Source: Tenacibaculum soleae (GTDB lineage: Bacteria; Bacteroidota; Bacteroidia; Flavobacteriales; Flavobacteriaceae). Taken from it: 64,000 nt of DNA. Below, in pieces: positions 26,085 through 33,287 of the stretch. The stretch covers positions 790 through 64,789 of the forward strand of contig NZ_MAKX01000035.1 in the NCBI RefSeq assembly GCF_001693415.1, in the 5' to 3' direction. Position 1 is the stretch's first letter. The number at the start of each line of letters is the position of its first letter. The position numbers were made by a program, and so were the translations under genes. Below the pieces are notes generated by a model, which saw nothing but the letters and a program-made list of their open reading frames with translations, was not told where the DNA came from and ran no database searches.

Positions 26085-26109
26085 GAGTGCTTTAATGAAA
26101 GAGAATGAT

Positions 26110-26140
26110 AAAAGCCTTGTAAATTTTACAAGGCTTTTTT
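26110..26140. terminator. Bidirectional terminator between serB-serA fusion and iclR
   Basis: 13-bp perfect stem AAAAGCCTTGTAA / TTACAAGGCTTTT, 3-nt loop, T-run on the plus strand and A-run on the other side; the genes converge here. Confidence 0.85.
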
Positions 26141-26913
26141 TATAAAGAATTAAAATCTTGTAATGAATTTTCAATTAAGGTAGCTCCTTTTTGCAGAATA
26201 GATATATAGTTTTGTACGTTTTCTAATTTAAAGCGACTAGAAGGACCAGAAGCACTTATGCAGGCAATCGCATTTCCTTTTTTATTAAAAATAGGAATAG
26301 CTATACATATTAAACCTAATTCAAACTCTTCTAAATCTAAAGAATAGCCTTGTTTTTTTATGATGTTTAACGCTGTTTTTAATTTAGGAACTTTAGTAAT
26401 TGTTTTTTGAGTATATTTAGTGAAATTGTTGTTTTTAAAATATTTTTCTTGCTTTTCAATAGAAGAAAAAGCTAAAAGTAATTTACCTGATGCTGTTGCA
26501 TGAATTGGTTGATAAGAACCAATAGAGGTACTTATTTTTAAACCCTGTAAGCTATCAGCTTTATTTATGTAAAAAACTTGCTCTTCTTTTAAAATAGCAA
26601 GTAATATTGTTTCTTGTATTTCTAAAGCTACATTTTTAATAGATTGATTAGTCACTGTAATTAAAGATTGGTATAAAGAAACACGATTTCCTAATTCAAA
26701 AAGTTTACTGCCTAAACAATATTTTTCATTTTCATTCTGATGTATAACATTTAAAGAAACCAAAGTACTTAATAATCTATAGGTTGTACTCTTATTATAG
26801 CCTGTTTTATTCGCTAATTCACGAACACCCCATTCTTTTTTATCATTTGTAAAAGCATCTAAAACGGTAAACGCTTTTATAATTGATTGGTTTAAATTTT
26901 TGTTGTCAATCAT
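26140..26913 (-). CDS. IclR family transcriptional regulator
   Basis: 257 aa. N-terminal winged helix (IKAFTVLDAFTNDKKEWGVRELANKTGYNKSTTYRLLSTL) and C-terminal IclR effector domain (YQPIHATASGKLLLAF, GYSLDLEEFELGLICIAIPIFNKKGNAIACISASGPSSRF). It is divergent from the kynurenine cluster, with a perfect 17-bp palindrome between. IclR proteins often control aromatic catabolism next door, so control of this cluster by a kynurenine-pathway compound is a reasonable inference. Confidence 0.92.
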   Translation of the reverse strand: MIDNKNLNQSIIKAFTVLDAFTNDKKEWGVRELANKTGYNKSTTYRLLSTLVSLNVIHQNENEKYCLGSKLFELGNRVSLYQSLITVTNQSIKNVALEIQETILLAILKEEQVFYINKADSLQGLKISTSIGSYQPIHATASGKLLLAFSSIEKQEKYFKNNNFTKYTQKTITKVPKLKTALNIIKKQGYSLDLEEFELGLICIAIPIFNKKGNAIACISASGPSSRFKLENVQNYISILQKGATLIENSLQDFNSL

Positions 26914-26971
26914 TATTTTTTAAAAATCATTTTTGCTAATATAATAAAAAAGTGTAAATTTATAAAACACC

Positions 26972-26988
26972 GTTTCATTTAATGAAAC
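26972..26988. promoter_or_regulatory. Candidate IclR operator palindrome
   Basis: GTTTCATT-T-AATGAAAC, perfect 8+1+8 inverted repeat in the iclR/kynU divergent region. It sits upstream of a TTTG/TATCTTTA pair facing kynU (26999-27002, 27021-27028) and over the expected -33 of a near-consensus minus-strand box TAAATTTA (26955-26962) facing iclR, so it could autoregulate iclR and control kynU. Confidence 0.6.
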
Positions 26989-27067
26989 ACTTTTGTTTTT
27001 TGATTTGTTTATAAATCAAGTATCTTTAGTGTTTAAAAAGAAAGGTTTTTTTGAAATAAAAAGAAGC

Positions 27068-28327
27068 ATGTACAAAGCAACACTCGACTACGCACAACAA
27101 CAAGATAAAGAAGATAAATTAGCGCACTTGCGCAATCAATTTCATATACCAAAAGATAAAGAAGGTAATGAATGGTTGTACTTTACAGGGAATTCGCTTG
27201 GGTTACAACCTAAAAATACTCAAAAATATATTCAACAAGAATTAGATGATTGGGCTAATTACGGAGTAGAAGGGCATTTTGAAGGAAACACACCCTGGTT
27301 GCCTTACCATGAGTTTTTAACCGAGAGTATGGCGAAAATTGTAGGAGCAAAACCGCTAGAAGTTGTGGTGATGAATACGCTAACAACCAACTTACATTTG
27401 TTAATGGTGTCTTTTTATCAACCAACAAAAAAGAAATATAAAATAGTCATAGAATCTGATGCATTTCCTTCAGATAGATATGCCGTACAATCTCAATTAA
27501 AATTCCATGGATTTGATGTAGCAGACGGATTAATTGAATGGAAACCGAGAACGGGAGAAGAATTATTAAATATTGAAGATTTAGAAACAATTGTTGCTGA
27601 GCAAGGAGATGAAATAGCATTGCTATTGATAGGTGGCGTTAATTATTATACCGGTCAATATTTAGATTTAAAACGTATTGCTGAAATAGGACATTCAAAA
27701 GAATGTTTTGTAGGGATTGATTTAGCACACGGAGCAGGAAATATTTCTCCTAATTTACACGATTCAGGAGTAGATTTTGCAGCTTGGTGTACGTATAAAT
27801 ATTTAAATTCAGGCCCAGGAAGTTTAGGAGGATTATTTGTGCATGAAAAACATGCACATAATAAAGAGTTGCCACGTTTTGCAGGTTGGTGGAATCATAA
27901 TAAAGAAACGCGATTTAATATGCGTCAACCGTTCGATGTAATGACAGGGGCAGAAGGTTGGCAATTAAGTAATCCGCCAATATTATCCATGGCAGCAATT
28001 AAAGCTTCTTTAGATATGTTTGCTGAGGTAGGAATGGAAGCTTTACGAGAAAAATCAGAAAAACTAACAGGGTATTTCGAGTTCTTGATCAATCAAATAG
28101 ATTCTGATAGTATTAAGATTATTACACCATCTAATCCAAAAGAAAGAGGTTGTCAATTATCTATTCAAGTAAAAAATGCAGATAAAAGTTTGCATAAAAA
28201 ACTAACAGAAAATAATATTATTACCGATTGGAGAGAGCCAGATGTTATCCGTTGCGCACCAGTACCAATGTATACGAGTTTTGAAGATGTATATAAAATG
28301 GTTTCAGTTTTAAAAGGATTGTTGTAA
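27068..28327 (+). CDS. kynU: Kynureninase
   Basis: 419 aa from the ATG at 27068 (MYKATLDYAQQQDKEDKLAHLRNQF matches the family start). PLP enzyme splitting kynurenine or 3-hydroxykynurenine into (3-hydroxy)anthranilate and alanine. Seen: YFTGNSLGLQP, WANYGVEGHFEGNTPWLPYHE, MNTLTTNLH, FPSDRYAVQSQ, IDLAHGAGN and the PLP Lys in CTYKYLNSGPGS, then FAGWWNHN and FDVMTGAEGWQLSNPP. First gene of the catabolic cluster. A palindromic repeat lies 8 bp after its stop. Confidence 0.97.
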   Translation: MYKATLDYAQQQDKEDKLAHLRNQFHIPKDKEGNEWLYFTGNSLGLQPKNTQKYIQQELDDWANYGVEGHFEGNTPWLPYHEFLTESMAKIVGAKPLEVVVMNTLTTNLHLLMVSFYQPTKKKYKIVIESDAFPSDRYAVQSQLKFHGFDVADGLIEWKPRTGEELLNIEDLETIVAEQGDEIALLLIGGVNYYTGQYLDLKRIAEIGHSKECFVGIDLAHGAGNISPNLHDSGVDFAAWCTYKYLNSGPGSLGGLFVHEKHAHNKELPRFAGWWNHNKETRFNMRQPFDVMTGAEGWQLSNPPILSMAAIKASLDMFAEVGMEALREKSEKLTGYFEFLINQIDSDSIKIITPSNPKERGCQLSIQVKNADKSLHKKLTENNIITDWREPDVIRCAPVPMYTSFEDVYKMVSVLKGLL

Positions 28328-28334
28328 CAAAACC

Positions 28335-28367
28335 AAACCTCACAGGTTTTTAAAACCTGTGAGGTTT
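28335..28367. repeat. REP-like palindrome, copy 1
   Basis: Perfect 16+1+16 inverted repeat: AAACCTCACAGGTTTT, central T, then the exact reverse complement. Lies between kynU and kmo. Core arm ACCTCACAGGTTTT is shared by five copies in this cluster. Confidence 0.9.
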
Positions 28368-28380
28368 AATTTATCAAAAT

Positions 28381-29790
28381 ATGAATAAAAAAGATAACAT
28401 ACTAATAATAGGAGCTGGTTTATGTGGAAGTTTATTAGCTTTACGATTAGCACAAAGGGGGTATAAAGTTGAGGTTTTTGAAAGCAGACCAGATTTACGA
28501 ACTACGGATATTTCGGCAGGAAGATCAATAAATTTAGCATTGTCTGATCGCGGATTTAAAGCCTTACGTTTATGTGGTGTAGAAGAAAAAGCACGTGAAA
28601 TATGTATTCCGATGTATGGGCGTTTAATACATGATAGTAAAGGAAATACTTTTACTTCTAATTATTCAGGAAGAGAAGGAGAATACATAAATTCAATTTC
28701 TCGTGGCGATTTAAATGGTATTTTGTTAACTGAAGCCGAAAAGCATGAGAATGTAACTATTCATTTTAATAAGAAATGTAGTTCGGTAGATATAGAAAAG
28801 ATCATTGGACATTTTAAAGATTATAAAACCAAAGAAGAATTTTCTATAAATGCGGATGTAATTTTCGGAACAGATGGAGCTGGTTCGATATTGAGAAAAA
28901 GTTACTACTTAGAGAGAAAATTCTTATTTAGTTATTCGCAAAATTATCTATCACACGGTTATAAGGAATTAGAAATTCCTGCAGATGCCTTAGGGAATCA
29001 TCAAATAAGTAAAGAGCATTTACATATTTGGCCTCGTGGCGAGTATATGTTAATAGCATTGCCAAATATGGATGGAAGCTTTACTGTGACCTTATTTTTA
29101 AGTTATGATGAAGGAGAATATAACTTTAATAATTTAACATCTGAAGAAAAGATAACTTCATTTTTTGAAACACAATTTCCAGATGCTTTAGCGTTAATTC
29201 CGAGTATAAAAGATGAGTTTTTAAATAACCCAACAGGAGCATTAGGTACTGTAAAATGTTCGCCATGGCATTATCAAAACAAAACCATTTTAATGGGAGA
29301 TGCGGCACACGCTATTGTTCCGTTTTACGGACAAGGAATGAATGCTTCGTTTGAAGATATAACTGTTTTTGATGAAATCTTAAGTCATTTCGAGAGTAGT
29401 CGAGAAGTAGAAGATTGGGAAGCAGTTTTTAAAAGGTACGAGAAGGTAAGAAAAGAAGACACCGATGCTATTGCAGATTTAGCAATTGATAATTTTCATG
29501 AGATGAAAGATCATGTTGCTAATCCGATTTTTAAAGAAAAGCGAAAGTTAGAAATGACTTTGGAAGAGAATTTTCCTTCAGCATATTTTTCAAAATACTC
29601 GATGGTAACTTTCAATGAAAATATTCCTTATGCTGAAGCAATGAAAAAAGGAAGAGCACAAGATAAAGCGTTATTAAATATGGTTGCGCATCATGATTTA
29701 GATGCAATTACTGATTTAAAAGAAGTACTTAAAAAAGTACAAGAAGAAACAAACGAAATTTTAGAAGAGGATAAAATTGCAGGGATGTAA
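28381..29790 (+). CDS. kmo: Kynurenine 3-monooxygenase
   Basis: 469 aa FAD-dependent aromatic hydroxylase converting kynurenine to 3-hydroxykynurenine with NADPH and O2. N-terminal dinucleotide fold IIGAGLCGSLLALRLAQRGYKVEVFESRPD, the KMO-type AGRSINLALSDRGFKALR segment, GTDGAGSILRK, and the FAD-closing motif MGDAAHAIVPFYGQGMNASFEDI (GD...P). Length and motif order match bacterial KMO (~450-475 aa). Its stop is followed by palindrome copy 2 after 10 bp. Confidence 0.95.
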   Translation: MNKKDNILIIGAGLCGSLLALRLAQRGYKVEVFESRPDLRTTDISAGRSINLALSDRGFKALRLCGVEEKAREICIPMYGRLIHDSKGNTFTSNYSGREGEYINSISRGDLNGILLTEAEKHENVTIHFNKKCSSVDIEKIIGHFKDYKTKEEFSINADVIFGTDGAGSILRKSYYLERKFLFSYSQNYLSHGYKELEIPADALGNHQISKEHLHIWPRGEYMLIALPNMDGSFTVTLFLSYDEGEYNFNNLTSEEKITSFFETQFPDALALIPSIKDEFLNNPTGALGTVKCSPWHYQNKTILMGDAAHAIVPFYGQGMNASFEDITVFDEILSHFESSREVEDWEAVFKRYEKVRKEDTDAIADLAIDNFHEMKDHVANPIFKEKRKLEMTLEENFPSAYFSKYSMVTFNENIPYAEAMKKGRAQDKALLNMVAHHDLDAITDLKEVLKKVQEETNEILEEDKIAGM

Positions 29791-29800
29791 TGTGTAAAAT

Positions 29801-29829
29801 ACCTCACAGGTTTTTAAAACCTGTGTGGT
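29801..29829. repeat. REP-like palindrome, copy 2
   Basis: ACCTCACAGGTTTT, T, AAAACCTGTGTGGT: 14+1+14 with a single mismatch in the right arm. Between kmo and the DUF1697 gene, 13 bp before its ATG. Confidence 0.88.
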
Positions 29830-29842
29830 CTCAAAAATAAAT

Positions 29843-30376
29843 ATGAAAACATATATTGTTTTATTACGCGGAATTAATGTATCGGGAAAAAATAAACTCC
29901 CGATGGTTGAGCTACGTGAATTATTAAAAGGTTTAGGTTTTAAAAATGTTGAAACCTATATTCAGAGTGGTAATATTATTTTAAGTTCAGATAAAACAAA
30001 AGTTGAGGTTTGTAAAAAAGTAAATAAAGGAATTGCTGATAAGTTTGGTTATGATATTCCTGTGCTAGTAAGAACGCCACAAGAATGGACAGCGGTAATT
30101 GATAAATACCCTTTTTCAATAGAGAATGAAAAAATAGTTGCTTTTACTTTTTTAGATAAAACAACAAGTGAAACTGAAATTGAAATAAAAGGAATTAAAG
30201 AAGATCAATATAAAATAACGGGTGATGTAGTTTATTTAAACTGCCCATCAGGTTTCGGAAAAACAAAATTGACGAACAATACAATAGAGAAGAAATTAAA
30301 TTTAATCGCCACAACAAGAAATTATAAAACAACTTTAAAGTTATTAGAATTAGCGAAAGACCTCACAGGTTTTTAA
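29843..30376 (+). CDS. DUF1697 family protein with repeat-encoded C-terminus
   Basis: 177 aa from the ATG at 29843. Motifs MKTYIVLLRGINVSGKNKLPM, LRELLKGLGFKNVETYIQSGNIIL and NCPSGFGKTKLTNNTIEKKLNLIATTRNYKT are the DUF1697 (PF08002) signature. Function unknown. The last codons, DLTGF and the TAA stop (30361-30376), lie inside palindrome copy 3, so the natural C-terminus (around LLELAK) has been replaced by repeat sequence. It does not belong to the kynurenine chemistry and may have arrived with the repeats. Confidence 0.88.
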   Translation: MKTYIVLLRGINVSGKNKLPMVELRELLKGLGFKNVETYIQSGNIILSSDKTKVEVCKKVNKGIADKFGYDIPVLVRTPQEWTAVIDKYPFSIENEKIVAFTFLDKTTSETEIEIKGIKEDQYKITGDVVYLNCPSGFGKTKLTNNTIEKKLNLIATTRNYKTTLKLLELAKDLTGF

Positions 30377-30390
30377 AACCTGTGAGGTCT
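30358..30390. repeat. REP-like palindrome, copy 3
   Basis: Perfect 16+1+16: AGACCTCACAGGTTTT, T, then the exact reverse complement. It overlaps the 3' end of the DUF1697 gene and ends 13 bp before the transposase start. Confidence 0.92.
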
Positions 30391-30403
30391 ACACAATAAA
30401 TAG

Positions 30404-30973
30404 ATGAAATACGAAATCTTACAATCAAATAATTATTACCATATTTTCAATAAAGGAAATAATGGAGAAAATATCTTTATAGAAGATGTTAACTATATTT
30501 ATTTCTTAAAATTACTCAAAAAGTACGTAAATCCTATAGCTAATGTTTTATCGTATTGTTTATTAAAAAATCATTTTCATTTATTAGTTCAGATAAAAGA
30601 AGTAGCAGAAGAGAAAAAAGTATCTAAATCATTTTCTAACCTATTTAATTCATACTCAAAATCAATAAATAAGAAGTATAATAGAAGTGGTAGTTTATTT
30701 AGAGACCGATTTAAGAGAATTAAGGTTGAAGAAGAAGTCTATTTAAAAAAGTTAATAATTTATATAAATTTAAATCCAATTTATCATCAATTTGTAACGA
30801 GCTTAAATGATTATAAACACTCATCATATTTAAGTCTTATTTCAGAAAAAAGTACTTTATTAAAAAGAGAAGAAGTGCTGTTTTTATTTGAGAATAAAGA
30901 AAATTTTATACACCATTTAACTTACAAAAAATTGGAGTTTGATGAAAAATTGGCGGAATTAGTTTTAGAATAA
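30404..30973 (+). CDS. REP-associated tyrosine transposase (RAYT), Y1 HUH family
   Basis: 189 aa. IS200-type Y1_Tnp fold: N-terminal NNYYHIFNKGNNGENIF, VLSYCLLKNHFHLLVQ with the HUH pair H57/H59, and the C-terminal helix FNSYSKSINKKYNRSGSLFRDRFKR, whose Tyr84 is the predicted nucleophile (Y..x(4)N..xRxGxLFxxRF is the RAYT signature). Typical IS200 TnpA is ~150 aa; RAYTs are longer, as here. All catalytic residues are intact. Flanked by palindrome copies 3 and 4. RAYTs nick and join REP hairpin DNA; single-copy, non-self-mobile 'domesticated' behaviour is usual for the family. Confidence 0.88.
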   Translation: MKYEILQSNNYYHIFNKGNNGENIFIEDVNYIYFLKLLKKYVNPIANVLSYCLLKNHFHLLVQIKEVAEEKKVSKSFSNLFNSYSKSINKKYNRSGSLFRDRFKRIKVEEEVYLKKLIIYINLNPIYHQFVTSLNDYKHSSYLSLISEKSTLLKREEVLFLFENKENFIHHLTYKKLEFDEKLAELVLE

Positions 30974-30981
30974 TTAAATAT

Positions 30982-31014
30982 AGACCTCACAGGTTTTTAA
31001 AATCGATAAGGTCT
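30982..31014. repeat. REP-like palindrome, copy 4 (degenerate right arm)
   Basis: Left arm AGACCTCACAGGTTTT identical to copy 3; right arm AAAATCGATAAGGTCT has four changes from the complementary arm. Lies 8 bp after the RAYT stop and 16 bp before the RidA gene. Confidence 0.8.
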
Positions 31015-31030
31015 TTTAAGTAAAATAATT

Positions 31031-31429
31031 ATGGAGAAAAAAGTAACACCAAGAGGCGCATATCCACACGTAAAAGTTGTAGGAGATTTTATTTTTGTAT
31101 CGGGTACAAGTTCACGACGAGCAGATAATACGATTGCAGGAGTAGATATTATTGATGAAATGGGAACCAAACATTTAAATATCGAAACACAAACACGTGA
31201 GGTTTTACAAAACATAGATAAGAATTTACAAACAGTAGGAGCAAGTTTAAAAGATGTAGTTGATGTTTCTACGTTCTTAGTAAATATGAATGATTTTGCA
31301 GGCTATAATAAAATATATGCTGATTTTTTTGAAAAAGAAACTGGGCCAACACGTACAACAGTAGCAGTACATCAATTACCACACCCTGATTTAGTGGTAG
31401 AAATAAAAGTAACGGCTTATAAAAAATAA
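31031..31429 (+). CDS. RidA family protein, probable 2-aminomuconate deaminase
   Basis: 132 aa. RidA/YjgF fold: [59 protein letters not shown] and the C-terminal [27 protein letters not shown], with the conserved Arg and Glu. The context between KMO and the aldehyde dehydrogenase, with HAO and ACMSD nearby, points to the RidA-type 2-aminomuconate deaminase (AmnD/NbaF-like) that releases ammonia to form 4-oxalocrotonate. A general imine deaminase role is the alternative. Confidence 0.85.
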   Translation: MEKKVTPRGAYPHVKVVGDFIFVSGTSSRRADNTIAGVDIIDEMGTKHLNIETQTREVLQNIDKNLQTVGASLKDVVDVSTFLVNMNDFAGYNKIYADFFEKETGPTRTTVAVHQLPHPDLVVEIKVTAYKK

Positions 31430-31442
31430 AAATAGAGGAAAA

Positions 31443-31471
31443 ACCTCACAGGTTTTTAAAACCTGTGAGGT
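31443..31471. repeat. REP-like palindrome, copy 5
   Basis: Perfect 14+1+14: ACCTCACAGGTTTT, T, AAAACCTGTGAGGT. Between the RidA and aldehyde dehydrogenase genes, 12 bp before the latter's ATG. Confidence 0.92.
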
Positions 31472-31483
31472 CTAGTATAGAGT

Positions 31484-32923
31484 ATGCATATAAAAAACTA
31501 CATAAACGGCGAATTTGTAAATCCAATAAATGGAAATTACATTGATAATTACAATCCTTCAATAGGAGAAGTGTATGGTCAAATTCCTAATTCATCAAAA
31601 GAAGATGTTGAGTTGGCATATAATGCTGCCAAATCTGCCTTTAGGCAGTGGTCAGAAACAACCTTAGACCAAAGAAGTAAAATATTATCGAAGATTGCGG
31701 AATTAATAAAAGAGAAATTATCTTTTTTAGCAGAAGCAGAATCTAAAGACAACGGAAAGCCAATTAGTTTAGCCAAACAGATTGATATACCAAGAGCAGC
31801 AAGTAATTTTCAGTTTTTTGCAAATGCCATTACGCAGTTTTCATCAGAAGCACATGAAAGTGTTGGTTTAAATGCGATGAATTTCACTTTGCGACAACCA
31901 ATTGGTGTGGTAGGTTGTATTTCTCCGTGGAATTTACCGCTGTATTTATTTACATGGAAAATTGCTCCGGCAATTGCAGCAGGAAACTGTGTGGTAGCAA
32001 AACCAAGTGAAGTAACACCAATGACAGCTTATTTATTAGGAGAAATCTGTAATGAGGCAGGCTTACCAAAAGGAGTTTTAAATATTGTTCACGGTTTAGG
32101 AGGATCAACAGGACAAGCAATTGTAGCACACCCGAATATTAAAGCAATTTCATTTACTGGAGGAACAACTACTGGAGCACATATTGCACGAGTAGCAGCG
32201 CCAATGTTTAAGAAGTTATCTTTAGAGTTAGGAGGGAAGAACCCTAATTTAATTTTTGCAGATTGCGATTACGATAAAATGTTAGCAACCACAGTTAGAT
32301 CTTCATTTGCAAATCAAGGTCAGATTTGTTTATGTGGAAGTAGAATTTTTGTGGAAGAAAAAATATATGAACGATTTAAAAAAGATTTCGTTCAAAAAGT
32401 ATCTGAATTAAAAGTTGGAAATCCAGCAAATAGCGATACAAATATTGGAGCTTTAGTGTCTAAACAGCATTTAGAAAAAGTAAAAAGTTATATAGATATT
32501 TCTGAACAAGAAGGCGGTAAGATTCTTTTTGGAGGCAAAACTGTGACTGTAACCGACAGTGAAAATGGTTATTATTTACAACCCACAATAATTGAAGTAA
32601 CGGATAATAAATGTCGATTGAATCAAGAAGAGATTTTTGGACCTGTTGTTACTATTATGCCTTTTAAAACAGATGAAGAAGCATTAGCATTAGCAAATGA
32701 TGTAAAATACGGATTGTCAGCAACGTTGTGGACAAATAATCTAAACAGAACTATGCAAATATCAAAACAAGTTCATGCAGGAATTGTTTGGGTAAACACA
32801 TGGTTATTAAGAGATTTAAGAACTCCGTTTGGAGGGCAAAAAGAAAGTGGTGTAGGACGCGAAGGAGGTTTTGAGGCATTGCGCTTTTTTACCGAACCTA
32901 AAAATATTTGTATTAAATATTAA
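31484..32923 (+). CDS. Aldehyde dehydrogenase, probable 2-aminomuconate semialdehyde dehydrogenase
   Basis: 479 aa NAD-dependent ALDH. Seen: GCISPWNLPLYLFTWKIAPAIAAGN, AKPSEVTPMTAYLL, ISFTGGTTTGAHI, the active-site LELGGKNPNLIF, the catalytic Cys in FANQGQICLCGSRIF, and EEIFGPVVTIMPF. The pattern is closest to the AMSDH/hydroxymuconic semialdehyde group (AmnC/NbaE, ALDH8A1). With ACMSD in the same cluster, oxidation of 2-aminomuconate 6-semialdehyde to 2-aminomuconate is the expected step. Confidence 0.92.
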   Translation: MHIKNYINGEFVNPINGNYIDNYNPSIGEVYGQIPNSSKEDVELAYNAAKSAFRQWSETTLDQRSKILSKIAELIKEKLSFLAEAESKDNGKPISLAKQIDIPRAASNFQFFANAITQFSSEAHESVGLNAMNFTLRQPIGVVGCISPWNLPLYLFTWKIAPAIAAGNCVVAKPSEVTPMTAYLLGEICNEAGLPKGVLNIVHGLGGSTGQAIVAHPNIKAISFTGGTTTGAHIARVAAPMFKKLSLELGGKNPNLIFADCDYDKMLATTVRSSFANQGQICLCGSRIFVEEKIYERFKKDFVQKVSELKVGNPANSDTNIGALVSKQHLEKVKSYIDISEQEGGKILFGGKTVTVTDSENGYYLQPTIIEVTDNKCRLNQEEIFGPVVTIMPFKTDEEALALANDVKYGLSATLWTNNLNRTMQISKQVHAGIVWVNTWLLRDLRTPFGGQKESGVGREGGFEALRFFTEPKNICIKY

Positions 32924-32936
32924 AAGATTAAATAAT

Positions 32937-32983
32937 GTCAGTTCGAGTGATTTTGAGGAACGAAAAATTGTATCGAGAACTAA
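32937..32983. repeat. Second intergenic hairpin family (TTCGAGTG/ATCGAGAA), copy 1
   Basis: GTCAGTTCGAGTGATTTT ... AAAAATTGTATCGAGAACT: an imperfect inverted repeat filling the gap between the aldehyde dehydrogenase and the 73-aa gene. A similar unit (AATTCGAGTGTTTTATTTT ... AAAATGTATCGAGAA) recurs at 34271-34325 within another element. Confidence 0.7.
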
Positions 32984-32989
32984 ATAAAA

Positions 32990-33211
32990 ATGATGAATAA
33001 AGAAATACGACAAAAAATAATTGAAGTTTGTAACGAGAAAATTGCAAAAAAAGGAGATAATGTAGGTTTGTCTTTCTACGCATTTTTCAAGAATAAAAAT
33101 GACAATCCGAAGCTGTTAATGGAAGTCGCAAAATGGTGGATTGAAACTCATCAGTTAGATCATTTTGAAAAAGCAGTAAAGATTAAAGCAATGATTTTAG
33201 AAAATAAATAA
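32990..33211 (+). CDS. Small protein, DUF6500-like
   Basis: 73 aa; start is the first of two adjacent ATG codons (32990 or 32993). Sequence features: helical N-terminus (IRQKIIEVCNEKIAKKGDNVGLSFYAFF), then KNDNPKLLMEVAKWWIETHQLDHFEKAVKIKAMI. From memory this resembles a small DUF (DUF6500) found with catabolic genes; I cannot confirm it. No catalytic motif. Within the kynurenine cluster, its role is unknown. Confidence 0.65.
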   Translation: MMNKEIRQKIIEVCNEKIAKKGDNVGLSFYAFFKNKNDNPKLLMEVAKWWIETHQLDHFEKAVKIKAMILENK

Positions 33212-33230
33212 GAACCTAGAGAAAAGAATC

Positions 33231-33274
33231 AAGAAAAAAGATGTAAAAATCTTTCTTCTAACATCTTTTTTCTT
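33231..33274. repeat. Intergenic stem-loop between the 73-aa gene and the SDR gene
   Basis: Perfect 14-bp arms AAGAAAAAAGATGT (33231-33244) and ACATCTTTTTTCTT (33261-33274), 16-nt loop. Another palindromic insert at a gene junction; it could also act as an attenuator. Confidence 0.7.
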
Positions 33275-33287
33275 TCATCCATAAATT

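Larger units (their letters stand above)
30358..31014 (+). mobile_element. Candidate REP-RAYT-REP unit (palindrome-flanked transposase gene)
   Basis: A 657-bp unit: palindrome copy 3, a Y1-type transposase gene starting 13 bp later and ending 8 bp before copy 4. Both flanking copies share the same extended left arm AGACCTCACAGGTTTT, whereas copies 1, 2 and 5 have other outer bases. That fits a matched pair defining one unit, as for RAYT genes with flanking REPs in gammaproteobacteria. No target duplication was found; HUH transposition does not require one. Confidence 0.65.

Noticed and set aside
26972-26988. KdgR-type pectin regulon box
   Set aside because: TGAAAC half-sites are present but in the opposite arrangement to the KdgR consensus; the adjacent IclR gene is sufficient explanation.
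30404-30973. Transposase called as an ordinary IS200/IS605 insertion
   Set aside because: There is no TnpB, the protein is longer than TnpA, and the ends are full palindromes of a REP type rather than single LE/RE hairpins.
28335-31471. Five similar palindromes considered as a CRISPR-like array
   Set aside because: Spacing is irregular (about 0.5-1.5 kb), the intervals are coding genes, and each unit is a full palindrome rather than a direct repeat; no cas genes.
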